From: Roseococcus microcysteis
GTDB taxonomy: Bacteria; Pseudomonadota; Alphaproteobacteria; Acetobacterales; Acetobacteraceae
Reading direction: 5' to 3'
NCBI RefSeq assembly: GCF_014764365.1
Contig: NZ_CP061718.1
Location: forward strand, 3,054,501-3,118,500
DNA: 64,000 bases
The notes beneath the pieces are model-generated. The model saw only the letters and a program-made list of their open reading frames with translations. It was not told the DNA's origin and searched no databases. Shown here in pieces: positions 31,927-39,207 of this stretch. Made by a program: the position numbers and the translations under genes. The first letter of the stretch is position 1. Each line of letters starts with the position of its first letter.

Positions 31927-32098
31927 GATACACTACCTCCTTGCGGAGACACATCGGGCCAGTGGCGCGCGGATGTGTCAATCGGCACTTTCGCACCGCA
32001 GCAACATCCGGAGGGTGGTTGAATTAAGCATTTTCAGCTGCTTGAGCATATCCATGCGCGACTCGACGGGCAGCCACGCCTTCGCTACAAGTGTATCA
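31917..32098. promoter_or_regulatory. Divergent control region with inverted repeats (DUF1127 / MocR)
   Basis: Two motif families occur here. GATGTGTC is seen at 31917-31924 and 31972-31979 and its reverse complement GACACATC at 31948-31955. A 9-bp inverted pair TGATACACT (31926-31934) and AGTGTATCA (32090-32098) lies at the two gene starts and covers the ATG of the DUF1127 gene and the GTG of the regulator. Such paired sites at divergent promoters are where MocR proteins usually bind, so autoregulation and control of the DUF1127 gene are inferred. Confidence 0.55.
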
Positions 32099-33488
32099 GC
32101 ACATCCCCAGCCAGGAGCCCGGGACACTGACCGACTGGACCCCCCGCCTCGCCCCCGGAACCGGCCTCGCGCATGAGCGGCTCTCCGCCGCCCTGGCCGA
32201 GGACGTCACCCGCGGCCACCTGCCCGTGGGCGCCCGCCTGCCCGCCCACCGCGAATTGGCGCGGGAGCTGGGGCTGAGCGTCGGCACCGTCACCCGCGCC
32301 TATGCCACCTTGCAGCGGCGCGGCCTCGCGCGGTCGGAGCATGGGCGGGGCATGTTCGTGCTGGCCGCCCCCCGCCGCGCGCCGGACCGGCTGGATTTCA
32401 GCGTGAACCTGCCGGCCGCCATCCTCACGCCGCGCATGCTGTCGGACATGCTCTCGGCCGCCGCCGCGGCGCTCGACCCCGCCCTCTTCGCCAGCTACAG
32501 CCCGCCCGCCGGCACCGCGCAGGACCGGCAATTCCTGGCCGCGCATCTGGCCGCGGCGCGCGGGCTGCGGGTGGATCCCGGCCACCTGCTCATCACCTCC
32601 AGCGCGCAGCACGCCATCTTCATCGCGCTGGCCACCGCGCCGCCAGGCCCCGTGGCGGTGGAGGCGTTGAGCTACCCCCAGGCGCTGACCGCCGCGCGGC
32701 GGCTGGGCCGGCGCCTCGTGCCCATCGCGCTGGATGCGGAGGGCGTGTGCCCGGACGCGCTGGAGGCCGCGTTGCGCGCGCCCGACCCGCCGCGCGCCCT
32801 CTACCTCGTCCCCACGCTGCAAAACCCGACGGGTGCCGTAATGTCGGCCGCGCGGCGCGCGCGCATCGTGGCCCTGGCCCGGCGGCACGACCTCATCCTC
32901 ATCGAGGATGACGTCTATGCCTGCCTGGCGCCCGAGGCGGGGCCATCCCTGGCGGAACTGGCGCCGGAGCGGGTGTTCCACGCCTCCAGCTTTTCCAAGA
33001 GCCTCGCCCCCGGGCTGCGCCTCGGCTACCTGGCCTGCCCGCCCGCCCTGGTGGACCCGGCCTGTGACTGGCTGCAATCCACCACCTGCATGACCAGCCC
33101 GCATTCCTGCGCGCTGATGCGCCATGCGGTGGCGGACGGGCTGCTGGATTCGGTGGCCACCTCCATCCGCGCCGAGACCGCCCGCCGCCATGCCTTGGCG
33201 CGGGAGGTGCTGGGCGATGCCGTCTTCCCCACCACGCTGCCGGGCTTGCAGGTCTGGCTGCCCATGCCCGTGACACGCGCGCGCGACATCGTGCGGCGGG
33301 CGGGGCAGCGCAACATCCAGATCGCCTCGCCGCTCGCCTTCATGGCGGACCCGGCGGCGCCCGAGGCCGGGCTGCGGCTGTGCCTGGGCAATGTGACGGA
33401 GACGGAGCTTGGCCCCGCGCTGGAGATCATCGCGGGGCTGGTGCGCGACGAGGCCGCGGCGCGGCTGGATGAGGGCGCGGTGATCTGA
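32091..33488 (+). CDS. MocR-type regulator (GntR winged helix fused to class I aminotransferase)
   Basis: 465 residues. The N-terminal GntR helix-turn-helix (about 20-85: LPAHRELARELGLSVGTVTR) is joined to an aminotransferase fold (about 100-460) with PTLQNPTGAVMS, EDDVYACLAP and the PLP-lysine motif SFSKSLAPGLRLGY. MocR proteins sense a PLP-linked amine or amino acid and regulate a neighbouring gene, often divergent. The GTG at 32091 overlaps a TGTATCA half-site whose inverted partner lies at the DUF1127 start. An unusual start codon would fit repressed translation. Confidence 0.9.
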   Translation: MYQHIPSQEPGTLTDWTPRLAPGTGLAHERLSAALAEDVTRGHLPVGARLPAHRELARELGLSVGTVTRAYATLQRRGLARSEHGRGMFVLAAPRRAPDRLDFSVNLPAAILTPRMLSDMLSAAAAALDPALFASYSPPAGTAQDRQFLAAHLAAARGLRVDPGHLLITSSAQHAIFIALATAPPGPVAVEALSYPQALTAARRLGRRLVPIALDAEGVCPDALEAALRAPDPPRALYLVPTLQNPTGAVMSAARRARIVALARRHDLILIEDDVYACLAPEAGPSLAELAPERVFHASSFSKSLAPGLRLGYLACPPALVDPACDWLQSTTCMTSPHSCALMRHAVADGLLDSVATSIRAETARRHALAREVLGDAVFPTTLPGLQVWLPMPVTRARDIVRRAGQRNIQIASPLAFMADPAAPEAGLRLCLGNVTETELGPALEIIAGLVRDEAAARLDEGAVI

Positions 33489-33503
33489 CCCTTCAGCCGC
33501 GCC

Positions 33504-34823
33504 TCACGGCCCGGCCGCGATCCACTCCGCCAGCACCGCGATGGCCTCCATCAGATCGGCCGTCTCCATCGCCTCGCGCGGGTTGTGGCTGCCATGGGCG
33601 TTGCGGACCAGCAGCATGCCGGTGGGCACGCCGGCGGCCGCGAAGTTGTTGGCGTCATGGCTGCCCGGGCTGTTCAGCCGGGGGATGGTGATGCCCAGCC
33701 GCGCGGCGGCGCCCGCCAGCCCCTCCACGATGCCGGCATCCATGATCCCGGGCGCGGCCCAGCTGCGCTCGCCCAGGATGATGGTGACGTGGCGGCGCTC
33801 GGCCACCTCGGCGGCGATGGCGCCGAGCTGCGCCTCCAGCGCCTGCAGGTGCCCCGCATCATAGGCGCGCAGGTCGAGGCTGAGGGTGAAGTCGCCCGGC
33901 ACCACCGTCATGCTGTGGCGGTCGGGCAGGGTGTGGAAGCGGCCGATGGTGACGGCCATGGGGTAGCCCGCATCCTCCTCGGCCAGCCAGAAGCGTTCGA
34001 GGGCCAGCGCGAAATCCGCCCCGGCCATCGCGGCGTCGCGCCGGAAGCGGTGCGGCAGGCCGGTATGGGCGTCCTCGCCCAGGATGCGGATGCGCGGGTG
34101 GCGCAGATTGCCCGGCGTGGCGAGGCAGATGCCGAGCGGCGCGCCGGCCTCGATCAATTGCGGGGCCTGCTCGATATGGATTTCCAGATAGGCCCCGATC
34201 TCGCGCGGGTCGCGCAGGGGCGTGCCGGCGCGCAGCCGCGCGGGGTCGCCGCCGCAGGCCGCGATGCTTTGCGCCAGGTTCTGGCCGGTGCGGGCATGCG
34301 GCAGGTCCAGCGCACCGGGAGGCAGCCGCGCCAGCATGCCGCGCGAGCCCACCAGGCCGAGGCCGAACCACACCGCCTCCTCGCAGCGCAGGGCCAGCAC
34401 CTCGACGTCGCGGCGCGGCGCCACGCCCGCGGCCTTGAGGGCGGCCACCGCGCCCAGCCCCGCGATGACGCCCGCGGCCCCGTCGAAATTTCCGCCCTGC
34501 ACGATGCTGTCGAGGTGCGAGCCGATCAGCAGCGGCTTGGCCGAAGGCTCGCGGGCCGCCCAGCGGAGCGAGAGATTCCCGGCGGCGTCCGTGCTGGCCA
34601 CAAGGCCCAGCGCCGCGCCGGCCTCGGCCACCAGGGCGAAGGCGGCGTTCTCGCCGGGGCCGAAGGCCTCGCGGGTGATGCCGGGCGGGTCGGCGCCCAC
34701 CCTTGCCACGCCGTCCAGCAGCCTTTGCACCAGGGGCGCCTGCGCGGCCACGGCGTCGCGCAGCCCGAGGCTGGGCAGCGCCATGGGCGGCATGGCGGGG
34801 CCGGGACCGCCGCGCGGCCTCAC
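33504..34823 (-). CDS. Zn-dependent hydrolase, hydantoinase/carbamoylase (M20) family amidase
   Basis: 439 residues of the N-carbamoyl amino acid hydrolase/allantoate amidohydrolase family. Metal-binding residues are in place: His and Asp in GSHLDSIVQGGNFDGAAG, the EE pair in LRCEEAVWFG, His and Glu in LEIHIEQAP, and the C-terminal His in PGSHDANNF. It hydrolyses carbamoyl or ureido groups from amino acid derivatives. The GTG at 34823 overlaps the stop of the enoyl-CoA hydratase (GTGA), giving coupling; an ATG at 34793 is an alternative. No hydantoinase is nearby, so the substrate remains open. Confidence 0.87.
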   Translation of the reverse strand: MRPRGGPGPAMPPMALPSLGLRDAVAAQAPLVQRLLDGVARVGADPPGITREAFGPGENAAFALVAEAGAALGLVASTDAAGNLSLRWAAREPSAKPLLIGSHLDSIVQGGNFDGAAGVIAGLGAVAALKAAGVAPRRDVEVLALRCEEAVWFGLGLVGSRGMLARLPPGALDLPHARTGQNLAQSIAACGGDPARLRAGTPLRDPREIGAYLEIHIEQAPQLIEAGAPLGICLATPGNLRHPRIRILGEDAHTGLPHRFRRDAAMAGADFALALERFWLAEEDAGYPMAVTIGRFHTLPDRHSMTVVPGDFTLSLDLRAYDAGHLQALEAQLGAIAAEVAERRHVTIILGERSWAAPGIMDAGIVEGLAGAAARLGITIPRLNSPGSHDANNFAAAGVPTGMLLVRNAHGSHNPREAMETADLMEAIAVLAEWIAAGP

Positions 34824-35578
34824 GCGCGCGGGGCCTTCGCCGCCAGGGTGCGGGCGCGGTGGTCCAGGATGCGCTGCCTGAGCCCCGGCCGTGCCACGGA
34901 ACGCGCCAGCGCCGCGAGGTCGCCCGCGTCATCGGCGCGGCGCGTGCGGCCATGCAGCGCGGCCACGGTGGGGGCATCGAGGCGCAGCGCGGCGGTGCGC
35001 GCGGCGGCGATGGCCTTGGGCAGCGCGTCTTTCGTCAGATGTTGCGTGGCGAGGCCGATGTGGACCGCCTCCTCCGCCGGGATGGTGCTGCCCGCCAGCA
35101 GCAGGCGCCGCGCCACGCCGTCGCCCACCAGGCCCGCCAGACGTCCGGTGCCCAGCACCAGGCCGAAAGCGGGGCCGGGGAAGGCGAAGCTGGAGCCCTC
35201 CAGGGCGAGGCGGTGGTCGCAGACGGCGAAGAGGTCCGCCCCCGCGCCCATGGCCCGGCCTTGCGCGATGGCCAGCGTCGTCACCGGCAAGGCGTGCAGC
35301 CTTTGCAGCAGCAGCTCGATGCGCAGCACGCGCAGCGCGAGGTCACCTTCCGATGCGGTGTCGAGGTCCGACAGGTCGAAGCCCGTGCAGAAATGCCGGC
35401 CCTCGCCGCGCAGGATGATAAGGCGCGCGCCGGCACCCAGCGCCGTGTCCAGCGCCGTCTCCAGCGCCTCCACCAGCTCCTGACCCAGCGCGTTGCCGCG
35501 CGCGGCGCGGTTGAGCCAGAGGGTGGTGACGGCGCCATCATGCTCCGCCCGCACGGCGTCGGTAGTCGTGTCGTTCAA
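34820..35578 (-). CDS. Enoyl-CoA hydratase/isomerase family protein
   Basis: 252 residues of the crotonase fold. The two oxyanion-hole segments can be seen: GEGRHFCTGFDLSDLD (about 57-72) and GRAMGAGADLFAVCDHRLA (about 98-116). The catalytic pair of Glu residues of true hydratases is not clearly matched (ALEGSSFAFPGPAFGLVLG follows), so another crotonase activity is possible. A TTG start at 35578 is favoured because GAGGAAGG precedes it. It is coupled to the M20 amidase downstream, but a joint role is unknown. Confidence 0.83.
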   Translation of the reverse strand: MNDTTTDAVRAEHDGAVTTLWLNRAARGNALGQELVEALETALDTALGAGARLIILRGEGRHFCTGFDLSDLDTASEGDLALRVLRIELLLQRLHALPVTTLAIAQGRAMGAGADLFAVCDHRLALEGSSFAFPGPAFGLVLGTGRLAGLVGDGVARRLLLAGSTIPAEEAVHIGLATQHLTKDALPKAIAAARTAALRLDAPTVAALHGRTRRADDAGDLAALARSVARPGLRQRILDHRARTLAAKAPRA

Positions 35579-35649
35579 GGGCCTTCCTCGTCCTGCCTCT
35601 GCCGCAAGGGTGGCGCGGATCGCGCGCCGCGTCGAGGCGAAGCTTCCAC

Positions 35650-36051
35650 TCAGAACGCGGAGGCGATGACGAGGAAGAGCAGGATGAACAGCGGCGGCAC
35701 GCCCAGGAAGGCATCGCCGAACAGGAACAGCTTCAGGAAGAAGAACAGGAAGGCGCCGTAGAGCGAGACGGCGAAGGGCAGCAGGAAGCCCGGCGAGAGG
35801 GGCGCCACCAGCGCCAGCAGCGGGTCCGTCAGGCGCCGCAGCACCACGAAGAAGGCGATGTCCCGGTCCACGCCGATGGCGAATTCCAGCACGCCGCGCG
35901 AGAAGAGCAGCGCCGCGATGGCCGTCAGCGCGTAGGTGCCGCCCAGATAGATGGCGACGATGGCCGGCGCGCCGCCGATCAGGAAGGTGCCCACCGCCAG
36001 CACATAGGCCAGCGCCAGGTAGAGTAGGCCACGAAGGGCGGAAGCCTGCAT
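35650..36051 (-). CDS. Uncharacterised four-span membrane protein
   Basis: 133 residues, almost entirely hydrophobic, with about four membrane helices and a central loop RRLTDPLLALVAPLSPG that weakly recalls YggT-like proteins. It ends LFILLFLVIASAF. It lies downstream of the sodium:solute symporter on the same strand but two stem-loops (36071-36156) separate them, so cotranscription would need read-through. A GAGG site precedes the ATG at 36051. The function is unknown. Confidence 0.7.
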   Translation of the reverse strand: MQASALRGLLYLALAYVLAVGTFLIGGAPAIVAIYLGGTYALTAIAALLFSRGVLEFAIGVDRDIAFFVVLRRLTDPLLALVAPLSPGFLLPFAVSLYGAFLFFFLKLFLFGDAFLGVPPLFILLFLVIASAF

Positions 36052-36070
36052 CCAGTTGCCTCATGCGGAA

Positions 36071-36102
36071 GGGGCGCGGGACCGTGATGGACCCCGCGCC
36101 CC
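36071..36102 (-). terminator. Stem-loop upstream of the small membrane protein gene
   Basis: A 10-bp perfect GC-rich stem (36071-36080 with 36093-36102) with a 12-base loop. On the minus strand it is followed by TTCC and lies about 20 bases before the ATG at 36051, so it could attenuate or terminate transcription from the symporter gene. Confidence 0.55.
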
Positions 36103-36118
36103 AAATGATGTTCGGGAA

Positions 36119-36156
36119 GAACGGGGCGGCCGGCAAGCCGGCGCGCCCCGCTCCGT
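36119..36156 (-). terminator. Stem-loop after the symporter gene
   Basis: Directly after the stop at 36157 lies a nested inverted repeat: GCCGGC-AA-GCCGGC in the centre and GGGGCG/CGCCCC plus GAACGG/CCGTTC outside. On the minus strand it is followed by TTCTTCCCG. This is the likely end of the DUF4212-symporter transcript. Confidence 0.65.
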
Positions 36157-38007
36157 TCAGTGCGTCTGCACCATCATGTTGCCGCCCTTGGGCAGCCGCA
36201 GCCGGTCCACGAAATCCTGCATTTCGGGACTGGGTGGCGGCGTCACCAAGGAGACCACGATGGTGACGATGAAGGCCACGGGCACGCCGAAGATGCCCGA
36301 GGAGATGGCGGCGACGCCGAACCAGCTGATCTCGTCGCCGCTGCGCGGCACGAGGTCCATGCCATAGACGTTGCCCACCAGGTAGAACATCGTGACACCG
36401 AAGCCCGCCGCCATGCCGAGGATGGCGCCGGCATTGGTGGTGCGTTTCCACCACACCCCCAGAACAAGGGGCGCGAAGAGGCCCGCGGCCGCGATGGAGA
36501 AGGCCCAGGCCACCATGGACAGGATGTCCGAGGGCTGGGTGCGCGCCAGCAGCGCCGCGGCCAGCGCCACGATCACCAGCAGCACCTTCGCCACCAGCAG
36601 CCGGCGCTTGGTGTCGGCCTTGGGGTCGATCATCTTGTAGTAGACGTCGTGGCTGAGCGCGTTGGCGATGGCCAGCAGCAGGCCATCGGCCGTGGACAGC
36701 GCGGCCGCGAAGCCGCCCGCGCCCACCAGCCCCACGACCCAGATCGGCATGCCCGCGATGGAGGGCGTGGACAGCACGATCATGTCGTTGTTCAGCCGCA
36801 GCTCGCTGTAGGGGAAGCCGCCCACATGGCCGCGCGCCTCGCAGGCCGCCTGGATGGCCATGACGCTTTCCGCCTTCACCCCGCAGATGGTGACGAGCTG
36901 GTGCCCCGCGATGGAGCCCCATTCGAGCATCCAGGCCGGGATGGCGGTGAAGGCGAGGCGATACCCCTCGGCATTCACGAAGAGACCCATCAGGTTGAAC
37001 TTCGAGAAGGCGGCATAGGCGGGCGCCGTGAAGTACAGCAGGAAGATGAAGAACAGCGACCAGCCGACGGACTTGCGCGCCTCACGCACGGTGGGCGTGG
37101 TGAAGAAGCGCATCAGGATGTGCGGCAGCGAGGCGGTGCCGACCATCAGGCAGAAGATCAGGAAGAAGAAGTCCCGCGCGCTGTAGGTCTGGAACGGCGC
37201 CACATGGGTGCGGGCCACGTTCAGGATGCGCTCGTATTCCGCGATCTGCGTCAGCGCGCCGCCATACATCAGCTGCGGCAGCGGGACGCCGGTCTGCACC
37301 GTGGACATCCAGATGGCCGGCAGCAGGTAGGCCACGATCAGCACGATGTACTGCGCCACCTGCGTCCAGGTCACCGCCTTCATGCCGCCCAGCATGGAGC
37401 AGACGAGGATGCCCGCCAGCCCCGCGAAGACCGCCCAGCGGAAGTCGATCGCCAGGAACTGCGAGGCGATGATGCCCGAGGCATAGACCTGCGCCGTGAT
37501 GTAGGTGAAGGAGCACGCGAAGAGCACGATGATGCCGACGAGGCGCGCGGCGTTGCCGCCATAACGCGTGCCCAGGAAGTCCGGCACGGTGTAGGCGCCG
37601 AATTTCCGCAGATACGGTGCCAGCAGCACGGCCACGAGCACATAGCCGCCCGTCCAGCCCAGCACGAAGGCGAGCCCGTCATAGCCCAGCACGAAGAGCG
37701 TGCCGGCCATGCCGACGAAGCTCGCCCCCGACATCCAGTCGGCGCCGGTGGCCATGCCGTTGTAGACCGCGGGCACCGAACGCCCGGCCACGTAGTATTC
37801 CGAGACCTGCGCGGTGCGCGACATGATGCCGATGAAGGCATAGATGCCGATGGTCGCGGCCATATAGGCCCACAGGATCCATCGGTCGGGCACGCCGACC
37901 ATGGAGGCCAGCGCCATCAGCAGCACGAAGGCGGCAAAACCGCCGACATAGATGCCGTAGATCTTGCCCAGATTGTCCGTGAAATCACCCTTCATGGAGA
38001 GGGACAT
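36157..38007 (-). CDS. Sodium:solute symporter (acetate/ActP-like, VC_2705 family)
   Basis: 616 residues with about 13-14 hydrophobic segments. It shows the SSS features GADWMSGASFVGMAG in helix 2, FLGTRYGGNAAR, GGMKAVTWTQVAQY and ISTADG-like AALSTADGLLLAIANALSHD with Na+-site residues. Family members with a DUF4212 partner move acetate, propionate or similar monocarboxylates with sodium or protons. Length is longer than ActP (about 550) because of extra loops near residues 290-330 and 380-440. The ATG at 38007 gives MSLSMKGDF, and the DUF4212 gene ends 16 bases upstream. Confidence 0.88.
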   Translation of the reverse strand: MSLSMKGDFTDNLGKIYGIYVGGFAAFVLLMALASMVGVPDRWILWAYMAATIGIYAFIGIMSRTAQVSEYYVAGRSVPAVYNGMATGADWMSGASFVGMAGTLFVLGYDGLAFVLGWTGGYVLVAVLLAPYLRKFGAYTVPDFLGTRYGGNAARLVGIIVLFACSFTYITAQVYASGIIASQFLAIDFRWAVFAGLAGILVCSMLGGMKAVTWTQVAQYIVLIVAYLLPAIWMSTVQTGVPLPQLMYGGALTQIAEYERILNVARTHVAPFQTYSARDFFFLIFCLMVGTASLPHILMRFFTTPTVREARKSVGWSLFFIFLLYFTAPAYAAFSKFNLMGLFVNAEGYRLAFTAIPAWMLEWGSIAGHQLVTICGVKAESVMAIQAACEARGHVGGFPYSELRLNNDMIVLSTPSIAGMPIWVVGLVGAGGFAAALSTADGLLLAIANALSHDVYYKMIDPKADTKRRLLVAKVLLVIVALAAALLARTQPSDILSMVAWAFSIAAAGLFAPLVLGVWWKRTTNAGAILGMAAGFGVTMFYLVGNVYGMDLVPRSGDEISWFGVAAISSGIFGVPVAFIVTIVVSLVTPPPSPEMQDFVDRLRLPKGGNMMVQTH

Positions 38008-38023
38008 GTGTGTGTTCCTCCCC

Positions 38024-38290
38024 TCAGTCTTCGGCCACGCCGAATTCCTCGTCGATCTGATTTTGCCGGTGCGCGAACCAGAAAATCTGCACGACGAAGA
38101 CAATCAGCGATCCCTGCGCGGCCATGTAGAAGCCGAGCGGGAAGCCCGCGATCACGACGCCGTTCAGCACCGTGACGAGCATGTGGATGAAGAAGCTGAA
38201 GATCGCCCAGATGGCCAGCGAAACCCACATCAGGTTTCGGGTCTTGGCCCAGTGCGCCTCCGCCACTTCCGGTGGCAGCTTGTCGGACAA
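38024..38290 (-). CDS. DUF4212 (sodium/substrate symporter small subunit)
   Basis: 88 residues with two membrane helices (NLMWVSLAIWAIFSFFIHML and GFYMAAQGSLIVFVVQIFWF) and a HWAKTRNLMW entry that marks the family. These small subunits sit next to VC_2705-type symporters and are thought to be required for the pair. A TTG start at 38290 is proposed because GGGAGGGA lies just upstream and the product matches the usual 80-90 residues; the longer open frame adds unrelated sequence. It is the first gene of the symporter unit. Confidence 0.82.
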   Translation of the reverse strand: MSDKLPPEVAEAHWAKTRNLMWVSLAIWAIFSFFIHMLVTVLNGVVIAGFPLGFYMAAQGSLIVFVVQIFWFAHRQNQIDEEFGVAED

Positions 38291-38481
38291 CGCCCATCCC
38301 TCCCGTTTTGAGGGGAAAAGGCCACGCGAAAACGCCAGTCCGTGCGTCTTCGGACCCACCCCCTGGTTGCACGCGCAAACATCCCGGGCCTTGGCCGGAG
38401 TCAGAATTTCGGTTCCGCACGGTGTCTGACCACCGATTGCTGCGCGAAACAATGGTCTCGCAACGAGGCAACGGGCGTCAA

Positions 38482-38513
38482 ACAGAAATTCTGTCAATTT
38501 TCATGTGAAATTG
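38482..38513. promoter_or_regulatory. Two adjacent palindromes in the divergent region
   Basis: ACAGAA-A-TTCTGT (38482-38494) is a perfect 6-bp inverted repeat around one base, and CAATTT-TCATGTG-AAATTG (38495-38513) follows at once. Both stand out as AT-rich in a GC-rich genome, in the 284-base region between the symporter unit (minus) and the 210-residue protein gene (plus). They are good operator candidates; the regulator is unknown. Confidence 0.5.
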
Positions 38514-38574
38514 TCGGTGTGCTTGCGGCTTCCCGCCGGCCCCCTGCACACTGGGCCGCAAAACGGGGGGTGAC

Positions 38575-39207
38575 ATGGCGGTGCAGGGCTGGATCGGGGC
38601 CATTTTCAAGGAGGCGCGCGGCCGCGCGGACTGGCCCGCGGCCGTGGAGGCCATCCGCGCCGGCGCCGCCTACCTGGCCCAGGGCGCCAGCTATTCCTAC
38701 CTGCGCGCCCGTACATTGCTGGCCGGGCCGCGCCTGTTCCAGGACGCGGATTTCGGATTCGCGCTGACCATCTGCAAATGGGAGGGCTTCGGCGTCGCGG
38801 CGCAGGACCTCATCCTGATCCTGGAGGCGGAGCTGCGCGACCGCCTGCCGCCCGACCCCGAAGCCCGCGCCCCCGTGCTGGCCGCGCTCTACCGCGAGGT
38901 GCTGGAGAGCGAGGCGCTGCCCGAGCACCGCGCCACCTCCGGCTGGGATGACCTGGTGGCGGAGTTCGACGCGCGCCTGCCCGTCTTCCTCTCCCGCCCG
39001 CCCCTGAAGCCGGACGCCATCTCCATCGCCACCGCGCTGCGCCTGCTGGAACACGCCCCCATCGAGGAGAGCGTGCGCCAGGCCGACAAGATGATGGTGG
39101 TGAACAACGTGGCCTTCCGCTTCATCGAGTACCAGGCGAAGCTGCGCCGCAAGCTCGATCTGCCCGGCCTGGCCGAGGAGCTTTCGGCGCGGATGCGCGT
39201 GCCGTGA
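38575..39207 (+). CDS. Uncharacterised protein coupled to an exonuclease-CBS-DUF294 gene
   Basis: 210 residues, soluble and mostly helical, with no recognised domain. Features: MAVQGWIGAIFKEARGRADW start, RTLLAGPRLFQDADFGFALT, ATSGWDDLVAEFDARLP and a basic end RFIEYQAKLRRKLDLPGL. Its stop overlaps the GTG of the following fusion gene by four bases (GTGA), so the two proteins are made together and probably interact. There is no ribosome site of note (AAACGGGGGGTGAC precedes the ATG). Confidence 0.7.
   Translation: MAVQGWIGAIFKEARGRADWPAAVEAIRAGAAYLAQGASYSYLRARTLLAGPRLFQDADFGFALTICKWEGFGVAAQDLILILEAELRDRLPPDPEARAPVLAALYREVLESEALPEHRATSGWDDLVAEFDARLPVFLSRPPLKPDAISIATALRLLEHAPIEESVRQADKMMVVNNVAFRFIEYQAKLRRKLDLPGLAEELSARMRVP

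Noticed and set aside
36160-38175. 671-codon plus-strand frame opposite the symporter
   Set aside because: Shadow; charged His/Asp/Glu-rich sequence is the reverse of membrane-protein codons.
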